NCBI GenBank assembly: GCA_964627045.1
Contig: CAZVIK010000067.1
Span: 1 to 17,814, forward strand
Direction: 5' to 3'
Source: CAZVIK01 sp964627045
GTDB lineage: Bacteria > Acidobacteriota > Terriglobia > Bryobacterales > Bryobacteraceae
DNA length: 17,814 nucleotides
Shown here: positions 14,479 through 17,814 of the stretch, one piece after another
Layout of the letters: each line of letters begins with the position of its first letter
Position numbering within the stretch: position 1 is the first letter of the stretch
Notes under the pieces: model-generated
The model's input: the letters and a program-made list of their open reading frames with translations, nothing else
Told to the model about the DNA's origin: nothing
The model's database searches: none
Position numbers and translations under genes: made by a program

Positions 14479-16145
14479 GGCTGCTCCGCCTGCGGCCGTG
14501 GCAGCAGCGGCGGCCGTTCCGCCGACTTCTCTTTGCGCTGCGTCTCGATCTCGCTCACCAGGATCGCCGGCGACACCGCCGACACCGGCACGTTGCCCGA
14601 TTCGGCCCCGCAATATCCGTTGAAGACTTCCTCGCGGTCCGAGGTCGCCATGATCTTGTCGAAACTCGCCAGCGGCGTGCCCACGATGTCCACGCCCCGC
14701 ACCAGCTCGTCCGGTTTGCCGTCGGCGAACACCTTGTAGACGATCACCGGGACCACCGTGAACGCCTGCAACCCCGTGCGCCGCGTCTGCGTGTAGCCGC
14801 CTGTCACTTCCTCGAAGTACAGCCCGTAGGGCTTCCCCTGCCGCCGGACCTCCTCGCGCAGCATCTCGCGCAGCTTCGCTTCGGAGACCTGCCGCTTGCT
14901 CTCCACAATCAGGTTCGATTGCCGCGACAGGACTTCGTTGCCGGGGCTTCGCCGCCCGTGCCCGTTGGACTTCTCGAAGGTCAGCACCGGCGACCGCGAC
15001 AGGAGAAACGTCTTCAGCACGCCGTCCACCACCACGCCGGTCTTCTGGCCCGGGATACCCTCGTTGTCGTAGCGATAGTAGCCGTTCAGGTCGATCCCGC
15101 GCGCCGTGCGCCGCGTCGGGTCGAAGATCACCGACAGGAACTCCGGCAGCACCTTGGTGTCCACCCGCTTGGTGAACGTCTGCCCTTCGGTCTCGTCCTT
15201 CTGGCGGTGTCCCTCGACGCGGTGCCCGAAAATCTCGTGAAAAAACACGCCCGCCGCGCGCCCCGAAAGGATCGCGGGCCCCACAAACGGCTCGGCCACG
15301 CTCGCCATCCGCAGCGCCTCGAGCTGTTTGGCCAGCCTCTCGGCCGCGGCCACGATCCTCTTGTCGTCGGGCAGCCCGGAGGGTTCCTCGGCGTCGAAGG
15401 CCTCGCCCACCGCCAGGTTCATGCCGTCGGCCGCCCGCGTCTGCGCGCTCAGCGTGATGCGCGCGAACCCCCGCCCGTGCACCACGCGCGTGCCCTCGGT
15501 GCTCACCAGCGTGCGGGTCTCCTGCCGCGCCGTCACCGATGCCGACGAGGTCAACACCGCCGGGTTGTCCCGGAACGCCGTTGACCACTTCCGCACCCGG
15601 CCTTCCCATTCCTTCGGCGTGAACGCGAGCTTTTTGGCCGGCTCCCGGTACACCGAAGGCTTTTCCTGCGAAAAGTCCGGCGAGGGGTCCTCGCGGCCCA
15701 ACTGCACCTGCGCGCTGGTGCGGATCTTGATCAGCCGCTCGGCCGCCGCGCGGTACATCCGGTCGGTTTCCAGCCACGCCCGCTGGCGGATGGCGCCCGG
15801 GGAATCCTCCACCGGAAGCGCCACGGCCGAGGCGAAGGCTGCTCGCGCTCCCTGGATGCGGTGGTAGTTGTCCAGCTTCGGCTCGCCCACCCGCAAGGTC
15901 ACGTCCAGCACGCGGCCCGCGTTGCAGTTACTCGATTGCAACGCCCCTTGCGAGGCCGCCACGGCGCACGCCTCCTGCTCGGTAACCTCGTAGGCCAGGT
16001 AGTAGGGCGCCGGGTCGGCCTTGGCGCGCAGCGCCTCGAAGTTCCGGCCCAGCTCGGCCGCCAGAATCTCCGGCAGAGAGGCCTCCTGCGCCGTCGCCAG
16101 GCAGGCCAGTAAGCCCAGCACGCACGCCTGTAGCCCGCGTCTCAC
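14475..16145 (-). CDS. Exported TldD-like zinc metalloprotease
   Basis: This 556-residue protein has a signal peptide (RRGLQACVLGLLACLATAQ) and then a TldD-type body. The zinc-binding HExxxH motif appears as FFHEIFGHRVEGH, with His303, Glu304 and His308. A late cysteine, Cys512 in FNGYCGAESGNVPVS, sits where TldD supplies its third metal ligand. STEGTRVVHGRG and GYYRYDNEGIPGQKTGVV are further family segments. TldD works with TldE as a peptide-cutting complex; here both partners would work outside the cytoplasm. The start is GTG at 16145 with GGGGG just upstream. This is the first gene of a tight minus-strand cluster (TldE-like, lptF, lptG). A weak -10-like TATACA lies at 16195-16190. No lipobox cysteine is obvious, so a soluble periplasmic product is likely. 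Confidence 0.85.
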   Translation of the reverse strand: MRRGLQACVLGLLACLATAQEASLPEILAAELGRNFEALRAKADPAPYYLAYEVTEQEACAVAASQGALQSSNCNAGRVLDVTLRVGEPKLDNYHRIQGARAAFASAVALPVEDSPGAIRQRAWLETDRMYRAAAERLIKIRTSAQVQLGREDPSPDFSQEKPSVYREPAKKLAFTPKEWEGRVRKWSTAFRDNPAVLTSSASVTARQETRTLVSTEGTRVVHGRGFARITLSAQTRAADGMNLAVGEAFDAEEPSGLPDDKRIVAAAERLAKQLEALRMASVAEPFVGPAILSGRAAGVFFHEIFGHRVEGHRQKDETEGQTFTKRVDTKVLPEFLSVIFDPTRRTARGIDLNGYYRYDNEGIPGQKTGVVVDGVLKTFLLSRSPVLTFEKSNGHGRRSPGNEVLSRQSNLIVESKRQVSEAKLREMLREEVRRQGKPYGLYFEEVTGGYTQTRRTGLQAFTVVPVIVYKVFADGKPDELVRGVDIVGTPLASFDKIMATSDREEVFNGYCGAESGNVPVSAVSPAILVSEIETQRKEKSAERPPLLPRPQAEQP

Positions 16146-16189
16146 GCCCCCAGCATAACACGCGGTTTTCCAGCCTCCCGCTCGCTCGG

Positions 16190-16197
16190 TGTATAAT
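16190..16197. promoter_or_regulatory. Overlapping divergent -10 elements
   Basis: On the plus strand TATAAT (16192-16197) is a perfect -10 box 45 nt before the enolase-superfamily gene; on the minus strand the overlapping TATACA (16195-16190) could serve the tldD-like gene. No good -35 box is seen for either direction, so an activator or another sigma factor may be involved. The plus-strand gene also has AGGAGAG (16230-16236) as a ribosome site. Confidence 0.45.
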
Positions 16198-16241
16198 CGG
16201 CCCGATCTGTTTGGTAGTTACCTCAAACCAGGAGAGTCGCC

Positions 16242-17486
16242 ATGCAACGAAGGTCGTTTCTGCAAAGCGCCGCCGGCGGGTTGGGCGGTTTTTTCGGTCT
16301 TGAGGGCCTGGCCGCCGCGGTGCAGACCGCCAGCCGGCCGGGTCAGCGCCCTAACCTCCGGATCACCGACGTGAAGACGGCCTTCACCCAGGGCATGCAC
16401 GTCCGCATCTATACCGATCAGGGACTGGTCGGCAACGGTGAAGCGGTGGATTCGATCAGCGGCGCCGCCCAGATCGTCGAAGGGTTCCGCTTCCAGCTCC
16501 TCAAGCAGAATCCCCTGAACGTGGAGGCCATCAGGGAGCGCATCCGCACCTCCGGCATCTTCGCCGGCGCCCAGGCGGGCCAGTACGTCACCGCGCTCAC
16601 CGGCGTCGAGATCGCCTTGTGGGACCTGGCCGGCAAGGCTCTCGGCCTTCCCATCTATCAGTTGATGGGCGGAAAGACGCGCGAACGCGTCCGCCTCTAC
16701 TGCGATTCCGGAACCAACAACCGCAAGGACCCGGAGGCCGCCAAGTACATTGCCCAGATCGTCGACATGGGATTTACGGCCACTAAGATCGACATCGACG
16801 AGGCCGCCGACCCCGCCCGTTTCGATCGCGTCAATTGGACCGCCAACAACGCCGAAATCGACAACATGATCGACAAGGTCGCCTTCATGCGCGAGTCCCT
16901 GCCCAAGCACATCGAGCTCGCCGTCGATATGCACGGCCGTTACGATGTCGGCACCGGCAAGCGCATGGCCCGCGCCCTGGAGCCCTTCCGCCTGCTGTGG
17001 CTGGAAGAGCCCGTCCCGCCGGAGAACGTCGACGCCATGCTCGACGTGCGCCAGTCCTCCAACACGCCCATCTGCGCCGGGGAGAACCTGTTTCTGCGGC
17101 ATGGGTTCCGGCAGCTCCTCGAGAAGCGCGCCGTGGACATCATCATGCCCGACGTGCAGAAGTGCGGGGGACTTCTGGAGGCCCGCAAGATCGCCGACAT
17201 GGCGCACACCTATTACGTGCCCCTCGCTCCTCACGCCCAGGCCTCGCCCATCGGCACCATGGCCACCTGCCACGTGATGGCGGCCATCCCCAACGCCCTG
17301 GTCGTCGAGTGGCACTGGAGCCATCCGGCCGCCCGCCTCACCCGTTGGAAGCAATACGTCAAGGAGGGGGACATCATCGAGAAGGGCTATATCCCCGTCC
17401 CCGACCGGCCCGGAATCGGCCTGGAGATGGACGACGCGGCCTGCGCCAAGATGGTCCGTCCCGGAACAACCTGGTTCCCCAGCTAA
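16242..17486 (+). CDS. Tat-exported enolase-superfamily enzyme (mandelate racemase / galactonate dehydratase-like)
   Basis: This 414-residue protein probably dehydrates or epimerises a sugar acid. The N-terminus MQRRSFLQSAAGGLGGFFGL is a twin-arginine signal (RRSFL plus a glycine/alanine-rich stretch), so it should be folded and then exported. The enolase fold has the metal ligands Asp229 (VDMHGRYD), Glu255 (LWLEEP) and Glu281 (CAGENL). The possible acid/base residues are Lys182 (TKIDID), His231, and the Asp304/His331 pair (MPDVQKCGG, LAPHAQ). The DMHGR and LAPH elements are closest to D-galactonate dehydratase (DgoD), but LAPHCPLGP is changed to LAPHAQASP, so the substrate may differ. ATG 16242 follows AGGAGAG. 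It stands alone on its strand, with no sugar transporter or kinase nearby. Confidence 0.88.
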   Translation: MQRRSFLQSAAGGLGGFFGLEGLAAAVQTASRPGQRPNLRITDVKTAFTQGMHVRIYTDQGLVGNGEAVDSISGAAQIVEGFRFQLLKQNPLNVEAIRERIRTSGIFAGAQAGQYVTALTGVEIALWDLAGKALGLPIYQLMGGKTRERVRLYCDSGTNNRKDPEAAKYIAQIVDMGFTATKIDIDEAADPARFDRVNWTANNAEIDNMIDKVAFMRESLPKHIELAVDMHGRYDVGTGKRMARALEPFRLLWLEEPVPPENVDAMLDVRQSSNTPICAGENLFLRHGFRQLLEKRAVDIIMPDVQKCGGLLEARKIADMAHTYYVPLAPHAQASPIGTMATCHVMAAIPNALVVEWHWSHPAARLTRWKQYVKEGDIIEKGYIPVPDRPGIGLEMDDAACAKMVRPGTTWFPS

Positions 17487-17517
17487 CGCCACGCGCCGGA
17501 ACTCCGGCCGGGATACC

Positions 17518-17537
17518 GGCACCCCCTCGGGGGTGCC
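17518..17537 (+). terminator. Terminator-like hairpin after the enolase-superfamily gene
   Basis: A perfect 8-bp stem GGCACCCC/GGGGTGCC with loop CTCG lies 31 nt past the stop codon. A smaller GCCGG/CCGGC hairpin (17495-17508) precedes it. No T tract follows, so efficiency as an intrinsic terminator is uncertain. Confidence 0.45.
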
Positions 17538-17554
17538 GCGCCCGGGCCCTCCGT

Positions 17555-17631
17555 CGTCCGCCGGCGACCTTCTTCTGGTAGGGGCTTGCCGGTGGCAAGC
17601 CCAATTCGATGATCGCCGCGCCCTTGCCGTG
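17555..17631. repeat. 77-bp direct repeat, copy 1
   Basis: It matches 17738-17814 at 76 of 77 positions (T at 17576 against C at 17759); the copies start 183 nt apart. It contains a 9-bp hairpin GGGCTTGCC-GGT-GGCAAGCCC (17582-17602). Confidence 0.9.
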
Positions 17632-17649
17632 GTCCGTCGTCTTTGTGGA

Positions 17650-17689
17650 GCAGGCCGTCAGGCCTGCCACGTGGGCAGTCCTGCCCACG
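17650..17689. repeat. Two GC hairpins between the direct repeat copies
   Basis: GCAGGCC-GTCA-GGCCTGC (17650-17667) and CGTGGGCA-GTCC-TGCCCACG (17670-17689) repeat the short-stem, 4-nt-loop design of the hairpins at 8770-8849, with unrelated stem sequences. Confidence 0.7.
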
Positions 17690-17737
17690 CCTTCGACCCC
17701 GGTTCCCTTTGCGCCTTAGCGTGTCTATTTGATTCCC

Positions 17738-17814
17738 CGTCCGCCGGCGACCTTCTTCCGGTAGGGGCTTGCCGGTGGCAAGCCCAATTCGATGATCGCC
17801 GCGCCCTTGCCGTG
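17738..17814. repeat. 77-bp direct repeat, copy 2 (reaches the window end)
   Basis: Second copy, with the same internal hairpin at 17765-17785. The match is still unbroken at the last base of the window, so the full repeat may be longer and further copies may follow. Confidence 0.9.

Larger units (their letters stand above)
17487..17814. other. Repeat-rich intergenic region at the window end
   Basis: No gene was seen in these 328 nt. They hold a terminator-like hairpin (17518-17537), two copies of a 77-bp direct repeat, and two short GC hairpins between the copies. Confidence 0.75.

Noticed and set aside
12784..15584. Plus-strand frames opposite the TldD/TldE genes
   Set aside because: Very Arg/His/Pro-rich, without domains, and antisense to proteins with signal peptides and a zinc motif.
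14479..15777. A possible 1021-residue version of the TldE-like protein starting at 15777
   Set aside because: The extra N-terminal part is an out-of-frame reading of the TldD-like gene. The ATG at 14478, with ATGA overlap and signal peptide, is the natural start.
1..17814. CRISPR arrays, tRNA or rRNA genes, insertion sequences, phage genes
   Set aside because: None was seen: no regularly spaced identical repeats, no cloverleaf with conserved T-loop, and no transposase or integrase motif.

Overview
The window is GC-rich throughout, and nearly every codon ends in G or C. Three things together suggest an acidobacterium, most likely of the Solibacter/Bryobacter type: exported TldD/PmbA-family proteins next to lptF/lptG, a Tat-exported enolase-superfamily enzyme, and intergenic GC hairpins of the 'GTGGGGCAGCCC..' kind. 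This assignment is inference. Two runs of ten N (8715-8724 and 11506-11515) show that this is a gapped scaffold, probably a draft or metagenome assembly. No rRNA, tRNA, CRISPR array, transposase or phage gene was seen.

Layout. (1) Positions 1-493, minus strand: the head of a respiratory complex I (nuo) operon, with nuoA complete and the next subunit cut by the window edge. (2) Positions 527-6333, minus strand: a two-gene nonribosomal peptide synthetase (NRPS). A starter protein (oxalyl-CoA-synthetase-like adenylation domain plus carrier domain) overlaps by 4 nt a C-A-PCP-TE protein. A sigma70-like promoter for nuo appears to lie in the last codons of the NRPS gene. (3) Positions 6334-6470: a divergent control region with a good promoter and a CRP/FNR-like palindrome. 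(4) Positions 6471-8640, plus strand: ferredoxin, YtxH-like protein and delta-1-pyrroline-5-carboxylate dehydrogenase, closely spaced. (5) Positions 8641-9066: an intergenic region with an assembly gap, three short hairpins and a candidate small structured RNA ending in a strong hairpin. (6) Positions 9067-9881, plus strand: two small single-TM proteins (DUF3592-like and Dabb-like). (7) Positions 10071-10274, minus strand: a cold-shock protein with its own promoter. (8) Positions 10383-16145, minus strand: a tightly packed operon of exported TldD-like metalloprotease, exported TldE/PmbA-like partner, LptF and LptG. The LptF/LptG junction is hidden by the second gap. (9) Positions 16242-17486, plus strand: a Tat-exported mandelate-racemase/galactonate-dehydratase-like enzyme. 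It is followed by a repeat-rich region that includes a 77-bp direct repeat with a 183-bp period reaching the window end.

How the genes work together. The starter and C-A-PCP-TE proteins would join a small carboxylic acid to one amino acid. The starter domain is unusual, and the terminal thioesterase seems to have lost its normal Ser-Asp-His triad, so both the product and its release are open questions. The tldD-tldE-lptF-lptG cluster couples a periplasmic TldD/TldE-type pair to the inner-membrane part of lipopolysaccharide export. The remaining genes are metabolic or housekeeping genes.
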